Source: Rickettsiales bacterium
GTDB lineage: Bacteria; Pseudomonadota; Alphaproteobacteria; Rs-D84
Direction of reading: 5' to 3'
DNA length: 11,838 bases
Assembly (NCBI GenBank): GCA_031283565.1
Contig: JAITBM010000056.1
Location: 1 to 11,838, forward strand
The translations under genes were made by a program, and so were the position numbers. Within the stretch, counting starts at the first letter, position 1. Each line of letters begins with the position of its first letter. This document shows, in pieces, positions 6,805 to 11,838 of this stretch. The notes below the pieces were generated by a model. The model was not told where the DNA came from. It did no database searches and saw only the letters and a program-made list of their open reading frames with translations.

Positions 6805-7962
6805 TCAAAACTGTATGCGCAGACGCACGCCCAGGTCTATGGCGCTGAGATTGCCGCCCTCTTTCCAATTGGTGTAGTGGAACACGCTGTCATACTCAGC
6901 CTGCTGCTCGGAGCCGTCTTCGCCGATCGGCGCGGCTCCGGTGGCCAGCCATTCGGTCTGAGACACGACAATGCTTCCGCTTGATTCGACCCGCCCAAGG
7001 TGCGTCCACCGCAGAAAAAAATCCAGCTTCAATCCGCCGTCCATCTCCGTCGTGACGCCGCCCTCGAACGCATAGGCCAGCCCTTCGGTAGTTCCGCCGG
7101 AATGATACGCAAAAACGTCCGATATCATGGTCAAAGTCCCGATCGGCGGAGTATCGCCCTCGTAAATACCGGGCTCAGGATAGTACGACTTATCGGCCAC
7201 AAGATAGTCAGAAATCGTGTTCGTGCTTATGCCGAGTCCGATTCCGGCATAGGGGCGCAGCGAGCCGCTGGCCAAAACTCCGGTATACGAATCCAGGTTA
7301 TAATAAAGGTTCAGCATGGTGGCGGAGCTGGAAACGCGCCCGTCGCTGGCTACGGCATTGATAAAGCCCCCCGCCCCGTTTGATGTCCGCACAGACGAAG
7401 GGTAGCTGATTCCCGAATAGCGGGCGTATGCGAAATCGATCCGCACGTCGTTGTTCACCGCAGCGCCGACCGATAGCATTATGGGAAGCACGGTTCCTTG
7501 GCTCCATCCGGCCTGCTCGAAAGCGCCGGGAACATACCATGATTTCGGCTGATCAATGTATTCGGCAGACATTCCTCCGCTAACGGAATAGGTATACCCG
7601 AGCCCGAGCCCCACATACAGGCCGCTATCGGCCAGCCGATCGAATCCCTCGGGCTGGTAATATTTTCGGCCCGCGTTCACGTAGGCGCTTCCGACTTTGG
7701 GCAATTGGCCCGTTATGCGGCCGGGCGCGGCCGCCTGCGGATACCGGGCGATCTGATTTGCAGGAATATAGCCCTGCTGGGGCTGCGGCAGCGCGGCTTG
7801 CTGATACTGGGGCTGCGCGTATTGGGCGGCCTGTTGGTACTGCGGCGCCCCGTAGTAGGGATACGAATTGGGATATGGCGCCGGATATGCGGAATAAGCG
7901 CAATCCCCTGCCGCGAGCACGGACACAGTGAAAGCCGCAAAAAAACTAGATTTCGACCTCAA
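6805..7962 (-). CDS. Outer-membrane beta-barrel protein with Pro/Gln/Tyr-rich N-terminal segment
   Basis: A 385-residue protein. The N-terminus has a short basic stretch and a hydrophobic core, with a likely signal-peptide cut after about residue 25 (CAYSA). A low-complexity Pro/Gln/Tyr/Ala region follows (about 26-80), with short repeats such as PQYQQAA. The rest shows alternating patterns typical of barrel strands: SGLYVGLGLGYTYSVSGG, RPYAGIGLGISTN, LDFFLRWTHLGRV and a final VRLRIQF ending in Phe, the usual recognition signal for barrel insertion by BAM. It resembles OmpA- or OmpW-like eight-stranded barrels or the alphaproteobacterial P44/Msp2-type family, but no specific match is claimed. 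The start is a TTG at 7962, supported by AAGGAGAG nine bases upstream and the absence of a nearby ATG. Confidence 0.8.
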   Translation of the reverse strand: MRSKSSFFAAFTVSVLAAGDCAYSAYPAPYPNSYPYYGAPQYQQAAQYAQPQYQQAALPQPQQGYIPANQIARYPQAAAPGRITGQLPKVGSAYVNAGRKYYQPEGFDRLADSGLYVGLGLGYTYSVSGGMSAEYIDQPKSWYVPGAFEQAGWSQGTVLPIMLSVGAAVNNDVRIDFAYARYSGISYPSSVRTSNGAGGFINAVASDGRVSSSATMLNLYYNLDSYTGVLASGSLRPYAGIGLGISTNTISDYLVADKSYYPEPGIYEGDTPPIGTLTMISDVFAYHSGGTTEGLAYAFEGGVTTEMDGGLKLDFFLRWTHLGRVESSGSIVVSQTEWLATGAAPIGEDGSEQQAEYDSVFHYTNWKEGGNLSAIDLGVRLRIQF

Positions 7963-7984
7963 TAGGAAAATCTCTCCTTGCTTT

Positions 7985-8013
7985 ATTATATCACAATTTA
8001 AGCGTTAAAAAAA
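7985..8013 (-). promoter_or_regulatory. Probable promoter of the outer-membrane protein gene
   Basis: A perfect TATAAT lies at 7985-7990 on the minus strand, 23 bases before the TTG start. The -35 position is only a T-run, so recognition may rely on the strong -10 box or an activator. Confidence 0.5.
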
Positions 8014-8148
8014 ATGAAATTTGTCTTTCGTCCGCCAGTTTTTACTCATTATCGGTTGCAGAGAGCATCGGCAGCAGCATCTCTTTTTAGCTTGATACCG
8101 GGCGGCCGCGCCGGCAATTTATTCCAAGCGCGAAGCAGGCGCGTCAAC

Positions 8149-8154
8149 TATAAT
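8149..8154 (+). promoter_or_regulatory. -10 box of the SRP RNA promoter
   Basis: TATAAT at 8149-8154 predicts a transcript start near 8161, a few tens of bases before the SRP RNA core. The -35 region does not match consensus well. Confidence 0.5.
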
Positions 8155-8182
8155 ATTTGCTTGCCCCGCTTCGATTCGCATG

Positions 8183-8275
8183 CTAGCATGCCATCTCGGT
8201 GGGCGGACGCTTTGCGCCAGCGGGTCAGGGGGAAACCAGCAGCCCAGCATGGAGCGCCCGCGCCGCTTGCTTTTC
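8183..8275 (+). ncRNA. ffs: Signal recognition particle RNA (4.5S-type, small bacterial)
   Basis: The diagnostic SRP core is present: GGGTCAGG (8222-8229), a GAAA tetraloop closed by GG/CC (8230-8237), and AGCAGCCC (8238-8245). The symmetric-loop halves GTCAGG and AGCAGC are as in Ffh-binding helix 8, and the preceding TTTGCGCCAGC fits alphaproteobacterial SRP RNAs. Flanking parts pair as a lower stem: CGG-T-GGGCG from 8197 against CGCCC-CGCCG ending at 8265. The RNA binds Ffh and guides membrane-protein ribosomes to FtsY. The apical stem has two base pairs, where E. coli has three. The ends are approximate (within 15 bases). It lies between the divergent outer-membrane gene and the DUF3850 gene. 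Confidence 0.82.
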
Positions 8276-8310
8276 CCGCCTTCACGCGGATCAAAAAAAA
8301 TGAAACGGCA

Positions 8311-8574
8311 ATGGCAGTAATTCGCAAAAAATCATATCCGCCTTATTTCGAGCATGTCCGGAATGGGAAAAAGCGGTTCGACGTCCGTTTGGCGGACTTT
8401 GACGCGCAGCCTGGCGACACCATCATATTCGAGGAATATGACCCGCATACGCGCCAGCCGACAGGACGCACATCCGAGCACAAGATAGGATATGTTCTGC
8501 GCACAAAAGACGCCGGTTATTGGACAAGGGCCGATATTGAAAAATTCGGATTAATGGTCATGGGCTTGGAATAG
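8311..8574 (+). CDS. DUF3850 / ASCH-superfamily small protein
   Basis: An 87-residue protein that reads like DUF3850 (PF12961), a family in the PUA/ASCH-like fold. The features seen are a Pro-Tyr-Phe near the N-terminus followed by V-R-N-G-K-K-R-F-D-V-R (residues 16-26), then QPGDTIIFEEYDP (32-44) with TGR, and an ending GLMVMGLE. ASCH-fold proteins generally bind RNA or modified nucleotides; the role of DUF3850 is unknown, although family members occur in phages and mobile elements. The ATG at 8311 is chosen as the point where family similarity starts; the ribosome-binding site is poor, and the frame is open further up across the SRP RNA, which should be ignored. It converges with the GIY-YIG gene, with an 11-base gap between stops. 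Confidence 0.75.
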   Translation: MAVIRKKSYPPYFEHVRNGKKRFDVRLADFDAQPGDTIIFEEYDPHTRQPTGRTSEHKIGYVLRTKDAGYWTRADIEKFGLMVMGLE

Positions 8575-8585
8575 GGCCGCAGAGG

Positions 8586-9233
8586 CTAAGCCTGCTCCAT
8601 TCTCAGCCGCCTGTCCCAAAGAGTTTCGTCTTCGTAAACGAAATGCCGCGCCCCCTGCGTGGCGCTCCAGCCGAGCAGCTTGTTTGATAAGGCGGACAAA
8701 GCGTATTCAGCGCCTTCGAATTCAACCAAATTATTATCGTCCCTCGTAATGCATTTTTTAAGCGGATCATGCAGAAAAGACAGTTCCGCCCCAACCGGAA
8801 TATCCAGCATCTTGAAAGTCGTGTTCGTGCGGCGCTCTCTCACCACCGATTCTTCCGTTTCCTGCTCTTTCGTCGGATTCCATAATTTCAAACTGCCTTG
8901 CAGGCCAAGCATTTCCGCAACCTCTCTAAAAACCATATATGCTTTTTCCGGCGATATTTGGAAAAATTCTCTGATCCGCTCCCTGCCGTTGTCCAATTTT
9001 TCTATGGAATGCAGAGACGGATCGATGACGTCAAGCAACCTATGGATCCGCTGCTCCACTGAATACGGATTGTCGGAATAAAGCAGCGCGTACGGATGAA
9101 ACCTTAGCGGCACTTCCGTGCATGCGTTGACCTGCCGCAGGCGCGATTGTATGTCATCGTTTTCCGTAAATCCGATTTTCACCCAATCCGGCATGCTTGG
9201 ATTGATAAAAATGTAAACCACGCCTTTTGCCAT
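8586..9233 (-). CDS. GIY-YIG (T5orf172-type) nuclease-fold protein with RAMA/DUF4357-like C-terminal domain
   Basis: A 215-residue protein in two parts. Residues 1-95 match the T5orf172 variant of the GIY-YIG fold: GVVYIF (4-9) and WVKIGFT (17-23) replace GIY and YIG, with SRLRQVN (30-36, candidate catalytic Arg), H64, and REFF (88-91, candidate metal-binding Glu). The C-terminal part (about 138-210) has F-x6-G-x-x-L-x-F, VEFEGAEYALSALSNKLLG and QGARHFVYEDETLWDRR. It resembles small DNA-binding-type domains fused to GIY-YIG and restriction-associated proteins; the exact domain name is my inference. The start is firm: AAGGAG six bases before the ATG, and a promoter upstream. A DNA-processing or defence role is plausible. 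A second protein of identical layout is encoded at 9818-10432. Confidence 0.82.
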   Translation of the reverse strand: MAKGVVYIFINPSMPDWVKIGFTENDDIQSRLRQVNACTEVPLRFHPYALLYSDNPYSVEQRIHRLLDVIDPSLHSIEKLDNGRERIREFFQISPEKAYMVFREVAEMLGLQGSLKLWNPTKEQETEESVVRERRTNTTFKMLDIPVGAELSFLHDPLKKCITRDDNNLVEFEGAEYALSALSNKLLGWSATQGARHFVYEDETLWDRRLRMEQA

Positions 9234-9258
9234 GGCAAGCTCCTTGTTTTATGTCGGC

Positions 9259-9287
9259 ATTATAGCTGCTTCGGCCGCAAAGGCCAA
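9259..9287 (-). promoter_or_regulatory. Promoter of the first GIY-YIG gene
   Basis: On the minus strand TTGGCC (9282-9287) and TATAAT (9259-9264) are 17 bases apart, 25 bases before the ATG. The leader is short and contains the AAGGAG site. Confidence 0.65.
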
Positions 9288-9494
9288 CGCCCCAAGCTTT
9301 CACCCGATCTGTGCCGCCCGGAGCTCAAGCAATGCATTTATTATAACATACAATTTGCGAATTTCAACAACCGCCGCATAGTTAAAACCGGTGCAATATT
9401 ATTTTGTTTATCCCGATATGGTGCATAAATTACTGGATTTCAATACAAATCGCTATTTCTCGCCACAAATAACAGTTAAATTCGCATAAACAGG
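9288..9494. other. A+T-rich intergenic region before the tRNA fragment
   Basis: No open frame with a ribosome-binding site and no RNA core was found in these 207 bases. Base composition turns visibly A+T-rich here, before the tRNA fragment itself is reached. Confidence 0.4.
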
Positions 9495-9523
9495 TTGCAT
9501 TTTGGTGAAATGCGTGGTATAAA
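9495..9523 (+). promoter_or_regulatory. Promoter of the truncated tRNA-Thr gene
   Basis: TTGCAT (9495-9500) and TATAAA (9518-9523) are 17 bases apart, with the tRNA 5' end 10 bases after the -10 box. The promoter of the intact tRNA-Thr copy has the same geometry, so the orphan half is probably still transcribed. Confidence 0.65.
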
Positions 9524-9571
9524 TCGCCCTGTGCCGGCTTAGCTCAGCTGGTAGAGCACCTCATTCGTAAT
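9513..9571 (+). repeat. 59-nt inverted repeat, left arm (tRNA promoter and 5' half)
   Basis: This segment is the reverse complement of 10872-10930 with three mismatches, all in the stretch between the -10 box and the tRNA 5' end. The 39 bases of tRNA sequence are identical. The arms flank 1300 bases (9572-10871). Confidence 0.9.
9533..9571 (+). pseudogene. Truncated tRNA-Thr(CGT), 5' half only
   Basis: The acceptor 5' strand GCCGGCT (9533-9539), the D arm (9542-9557), the anticodon 5' stem CCTCA (9559-9563) and the loop TTCGTAA (9564-9570) match the intact tRNA-Thr on the opposite strand. Identity ends one base into the 3' stem, at 9571, where TGAGG is replaced by TTTTT. The T arm, 3' acceptor strand and CCA are absent. 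Breakage at the anticodon loop is the classical crossover place for tyrosine recombinases using tRNA genes. Its promoter is intact. Confidence 0.88.
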
Positions 9572-9817
9572 TTTTCGCGTAAAAAATCTAATGAACTATG
9601 CAAGCCCAGTTGTTCCGCCTTTTGCGCGGCATTGCGGCGAAATCTAAAACTGAAAATTATGGACGGATATGTTTGCTAATCCAGCGAGATTTATATTTTT
9701 AGCTGCATATTTGATACATAGTTTTAGACATATCCGCTACGCCCGCACATCAACATTTACATACACAATGCCGGCAGCCTCTGCACAAAACACATTTTAG
9801 AAAAGATGATGGTTTGG
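9572..9817. other. Non-coding stretch with inverted repeat
   Basis: There is no gene in these 246 bases. Directly after the tRNA break, ATTTTT-CGCGTA-AAAAAT (9570-9587) can form an A+T hairpin. Further on, CGGATATGT (9664-9672) and ACATATCCG (9728-9736) form an inverted repeat with a 55-base spacer. Either could be a recombinase-binding arm or the 3' end of the leftward GIY-YIG transcript; neither is a typical terminator. Confidence 0.4.
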
Positions 9818-10432
9818 TTAGATTTTATCCGGTAAATTTACCAGTTTCTTGCCATTGAAAGTAAAATACTGCGCGCCTTGATATGCGCCACTGGTATTAA
9901 GTTGTCCCTTCTGCTCAAAGATTTTATAGGTGAGCGGCGATAATTTCCAAACCTGTCCGCCGTATTCCGCTTCTCGCTCGCCAACTATTTTTGCAACAAT
10001 TTCTTTGTCCGCAGCAAAGACGATTTTATCGCCGTCTTTCAATCCCTTTTTATAAAAACTGAATCTTGCGGATTGCTTTCTGATTTTTGTGATTTCGTCA
10101 AAATCCTTTTCTTTATTGGAGTCCTTCGGATAGATAATTTTGCCGTCAAATGAAAGCAGCAATTGCCTTACAAGGTCAATATCCAACGCAAACAATTCTG
10201 ATTCCGCCACTTGGTGTTTGCTAAAAATTTCTTGCAGCAATTTTTCCTTGTCCGAATAATCAGACAACTCAATGGCGAAAAATCGTTTTAATCCTGCGAC
10301 ATTATAGTATCCGTTGGCCTCTAAATTTCGCATTCTTTCTTGGAAATTGTCAGTCTTGGTCTTGCCGATTTTAATCAAACCGGCAACCGTTGTCGTCATC
10401 AAATAAATTATGCCTTTTTCAAGATTAGCCAT
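9818..10432 (-). CDS. GIY-YIG (T5orf172-type) nuclease-fold protein, A+T-rich second copy of the architecture
   Basis: A 204-residue protein. The N-terminal GIY-YIG-type part shows KGIIYLM (6-12), LIKIGKT (19-25), QERMRN (31-36, candidate catalytic Arg), H73 and SELF (78-81, candidate catalytic Glu). The C-terminal part (about 123-200) has F-x8-G-D-K-I-V-F, AEYGGQVWKLSPLTYKIF and YQGAQYFTFNGKKL. This is the same order as in the protein at 8586-9233, though sequence identity is low. The ATG at 10432 is preferred over the upstream in-frame start at 10480, because AAAAGGAG lies six bases before it and the extra residues are only a hydrophobic translation of the promoter. Base use is clearly A+T-richer than in the first copy, suggesting separate acquisition. 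The role is probably linked to restriction or DNA processing, like the neighbouring HsdR. Confidence 0.8.
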   Translation of the reverse strand: MANLEKGIIYLMTTTVAGLIKIGKTKTDNFQERMRNLEANGYYNVAGLKRFFAIELSDYSDKEKLLQEIFSKHQVAESELFALDIDLVRQLLLSFDGKIIYPKDSNKEKDFDEITKIRKQSARFSFYKKGLKDGDKIVFAADKEIVAKIVGEREAEYGGQVWKLSPLTYKIFEQKGQLNTSGAYQGAQYFTFNGKKLVNLPDKI

Positions 10433-10437
10433 CACAA

Positions 10438-10480
10438 ACTCCTTTTGGAGTATTATGGAGATAATTTGTAAAATAATCAA
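10438..10480 (-). promoter_or_regulatory. Promoter and start-site palindrome of the second GIY-YIG gene
   Basis: On the minus strand TTGATT (10475-10480) and CATAAT (10452-10457) are 17 bases apart. Immediately downstream, ACTCC-AAAA-GGAGT (10438-10451) is a perfect palindrome that spans the expected transcription start and includes the ribosome-binding site, a possible operator. Confidence 0.55.
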
Positions 10481-10834
10481 CCGTATTATGGTGAAATGTT
10501 TATTTAGATATCGGCGTGGCGGAAACCCCGCGTCTTAAATTTGTTTGCGTTGTATTTAAGTTTTCACTTGGTTCCCATATGCTGCATACAGCACTGTGGA
10601 AACCGGCAACCTTGCAAAATATTTCGACTGGTTCAGCGTTGCGGTTGCCTTTACCCGTGGAGCAAATTCTCCGTCAAAGAACATTTGTTAAAATTCGCCC
10701 CGTCTACCCGTTGAAATCTCGACAGTTTGTGCGCCCATCTGTCCATCAATCTGTTCGGTATCTGAACTACTCGGAGAAATACCAGCGGCGGCCAGAGCAG
10801 AGCGGAAAATAGAGCGTCGAATTTGTGGAAAAAC
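10481..10834. other. Region without a convincing gene between GIY-YIG gene and tRNA-Thr
   Basis: This stretch lies downstream of the leftward tRNA. The plus-strand frame at 10516-10812 has no ribosome-binding site and no recognisable domain. A 42-residue minus-strand frame (10556-10684) likewise lacks a ribosome-binding site, though its sequence is not low-complexity and could be a gene remnant. No terminator was recognised after the tRNA. Confidence 0.4.
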
Positions 10835-10910
10835 TGGTGCCGGCTAGGGGATTCGAACCTCTGACCCCCTCATTACGAATGAGGTGCTCTACCAGCTGAG
10901 CTAAGCCGGC
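10835..10910 (-). tRNA. tRNA-Thr(CGT), intact, CCA encoded
   Basis: All arms can be folded on the minus strand: acceptor GCCGGCT/AGCCGGC, D arm GCTC/GAGC, anticodon arm CCTCA-TTCGTAA-TGAGG with anticodon CGT (threonine, ACG codon), the T arm with GTTCGAATC, discriminator A and an encoded CCA (10835-10837). Its 5' 39 bases are identical to the broken copy at 9533-9571 on the other strand. It sits inside A+T-rich accessory sequence, so it may be a spare copy brought by the island to replace the gene it broke. Confidence 0.95.
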
Positions 10911-10930
10911 ACGGGGCAGTTTATACCACG
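10872..10930 (-). repeat. 59-nt inverted repeat, right arm (tRNA promoter and 5' half)
   Basis: This is the partner of 9513-9571 in opposite orientation, with 56 of 59 bases matching. The arm ends on the inner side at the anticodon loop and on the outer side at CGTGG just before the -10 box. Confidence 0.9.
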
Positions 10931-10948
10931 AAGAAGGCAAAAAAGCAA
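10920..10948 (-). promoter_or_regulatory. Promoter of the intact tRNA-Thr
   Basis: On the minus strand TTGCTT (10943-10948) and TATAAA (10920-10925) are 17 bases apart, and the tRNA starts 10 bases after the -10 box. The geometry equals that of the broken copy, but the sequence upstream of the CGTGG block is unrelated. Confidence 0.7.
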
Positions 10949-11014
10949 GCATTTTTCCAAGAAATCCGTTGATATTTTCCAGATGGTTTTATAAACTTCA
11001 ATAAAAGAAAAGTT

Positions 11015-11128
11015 ATGAAAAATTGGCTCGTAAAATTTTGCGGCGCATTTGCGCCGGTATTCAGCAGACTTAGTGATATTTCATCGCTCGTCTGCGGAAA
11101 ATTTGTGCGTTTGCGGCGTAGCTTTTAA
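11015..11128 (+). CDS. Possible 37-residue small protein
   Basis: An ATG following the purine-rich AAAAGAAAAG opens a 37-codon frame ending in TAA, giving a basic product with a hydrophobic middle and two Cys (begins MKNWLVKFCG, ends RLRRSF). It lies between the intact tRNA and the 3' end of hsdR. No family is recognised, the ribosome-binding site is weak, and a perfect hairpin CGGCGCA-TT-TGCGCCG (11041-11056) lies inside it. The stretch may simply be the 3' untranslated part of hsdR on the other strand. Confidence 0.2.
   Translation: MKNWLVKFCGAFAPVFSRLSDISSLVCGKFVRLRRSF
11041..11056 (-). repeat. Perfect hairpin downstream of hsdR
   Basis: CGGCGCA-TT-TGCGCCG forms a 7-bp stem. On the minus strand it is followed by CAAAATTTT, so it could be a weak transcript end for hsdR, about 135 bases after its stop. 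Confidence 0.35.
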
Positions 11129-11191
11129 TTGTTGGCAATTTATGGATTTACGAAGCCACATATCGCAAAAATTTACGAACATACCCATTTT

Positions 11192-11838
11192 CTAAATTCC
11201 GAAATACTTCTCAAAGAATGCGCGGAGTTTGGCAAGAACTACGGATTTTTTCTTCGCGCGGTTTGATTTATTTTTGCCGAACAATGGAACGGGCGGCAAG
11301 ATTTTATCTATCTCTGTTCCAATTTCCTTTATGCCGCCATCGCGGAATGCGTTTTTTACGAATATTTTTGTTTCATCTTCTTTCAGTTGCTCCGATGCGA
11401 TAATTTCATTCAATTCCTTGTTTTTTTCTCTGTATGTAAAGGTGCGCCAATCCTTCTCAACATTCGTGTCGGCGTTCAATGTTTTTATAAAGTTTTCAAT
11501 CAGTTCTTTCTTGCTGCGCAGCTCAACGCTGGAATTGACTGCCTTTTCAATCGTGGTCAAGATTTCCTTGTCCTTCATTTTGGATTTATGATACTTTGCA
11601 ACCAGTTGCAGAATATAATCTATGTTGATTGTTATTTGATTTACAAGTTCCATCTCAAAAACTATGTCATCGTTGATGTTTTCTTTGTTGCCGTCCTTAC
11701 TCTTGCGAAGTTTGTCGTAAAGGTCAAGATACGCACTTTGATAGTCTTGAAAGTCCCGCTCTGCCAAAATCTCTTGTCCGATAAAATCGTCAAATGACAA
11801 CAGGATATTCTTGACGCGAAGAATCGCGCCGTAAAGTT
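11192..11838 (-). CDS. hsdR: Type I restriction enzyme R subunit, C-terminal part (5' end outside window)
   Basis: The frame is open from the right edge of the window (LYGAILRVKNIL comes first) to a TAG at 11192-11194, about 214 residues. It matches the C-terminal helical domain of EcoR124-type HsdR: FEMELVNQITINIDYILQLV, KDKEILTTIEKAVNSSVELR, KKELIENFIK and WRTFTYREKNKEL in this order. In the family, this region holds the subunit to the HsdM/HsdS methylase, while the nuclease and helicase motor domains lie in the missing N-terminal part. The last about 35 residues are Lys-rich and end FEKYFGI. The internal TTG at 11800 is not a start. Base composition is A+T-rich. The hsdM and hsdS genes are expected to the right, outside the window. 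Confidence 0.85.
   Translation of the reverse strand, partial: LYGAILRVKNILLSFDDFIGQEILAERDFQDYQSAYLDLYDKLRKSKDGNKENINDDIVFEMELVNQITINIDYILQLVAKYHKSKMKDKEILTTIEKAVNSSVELRSKKELIENFIKTLNADTNVEKDWRTFTYREKNKELNEIIASEQLKEDETKIFVKNAFRDGGIKEIGTEIDKILPPVPLFGKNKSNRAKKKSVVLAKLRAFFEKYFGI

Larger units (their letters stand above)
9572..11838. mobile_element. Putative tRNA-Thr-associated genomic island, left end (open to the right)
   Basis: The boundary is the broken tRNA-Thr at 9571. To the right, the sequence is visibly A+T-richer than the left two thirds of the window and carries defence-type genes: a GIY-YIG protein and the end of a type I restriction HsdR. A complete spare tRNA-Thr is also present. 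No integrase, direct repeat or right end is visible, so the extent and mechanism are inferred. An inversion or an assembly join at the tRNA would give the same picture. Confidence 0.4.

Noticed and set aside
8014..8310. N-terminal extension of the DUF3850 frame over 99 codons.
   Set aside because: It runs across the SRP RNA and its promoter; family similarity begins only at 8311.
10516..10812. A 98-codon plus-strand frame between the second GIY-YIG gene and the tRNA.
   Set aside because: It has no ribosome-binding site, no domain and no convincing residue pattern, and lies downstream of the minus-strand tRNA.
10767..10952. A 61-codon minus-strand frame containing GLAQLVEHLIRNEGVRGSNP.
   Set aside because: This is the well-known false translation of a tRNA gene; it coincides with tRNA-Thr.

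Overview
The window looks like a chromosomal piece of an uncultured alphaproteobacterium, most likely a host-associated (gut-type) lineage. The pointers are a cysteine-rich surface-type protein of the kind often seen in such genomes, an SRP RNA with an alphaproteobacterial-looking core, a C-terminal-Phe outer-membrane barrel protein, and a wall-shape module (M23 peptidase plus bactofilin). The placement is inferred from protein and RNA style, not from a phylogenetic marker.

Left part (1-5670): the 3' end of a cysteine-rich repeat protein (+); a complete AMP-forming acyl-CoA synthetase (-) with a good promoter; a 630-base intergenic stretch; then a + strand run of an M23/LytM peptidase with a membrane anchor, a bactofilin, an RpiB-family sugar-phosphate isomerase and a small two-helix protein resembling the superinfection-immunity family. 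A terminator hairpin with a T-tract follows the last gene. Peptidase and bactofilin probably act together in shaping the peptidoglycan.

Middle (5670-9290): about 640 bases with no convincing gene but with repeat-like palindromes; a small anchored protein and an outer-membrane barrel protein on the minus strand, each with its own promoter; a 4.5S-type SRP RNA (+) with a visible TATAAT box; a DUF3850/ASCH-type small protein (+); and, convergent with it, a GIY-YIG (T5orf172-type) protein (-).

Right part (9290-11838): the unusual region. At 9533-9571 there is the 5' half of a tRNA-Thr(CGT) gene, with a full promoter, cut exactly at the 3' side of the anticodon loop. An intact tRNA-Thr(CGT) with its own promoter lies on the opposite strand at 10835-10910. 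The two promoter-plus-5'-half segments form a 59-nt inverted repeat (3 mismatches) flanking 1300 bases. That interval carries a second, A+T-richer GIY-YIG protein with the same two-part architecture as the one at 8586-9233. Beyond the intact tRNA is the C-terminal end of a type I restriction enzyme HsdR subunit, running off the window. I read this as the left edge of a defence-type genomic island inserted in, or rearranged around, a tRNA-Thr gene. An invertible segment or an assembly join at the tRNA repeat are the main alternatives.
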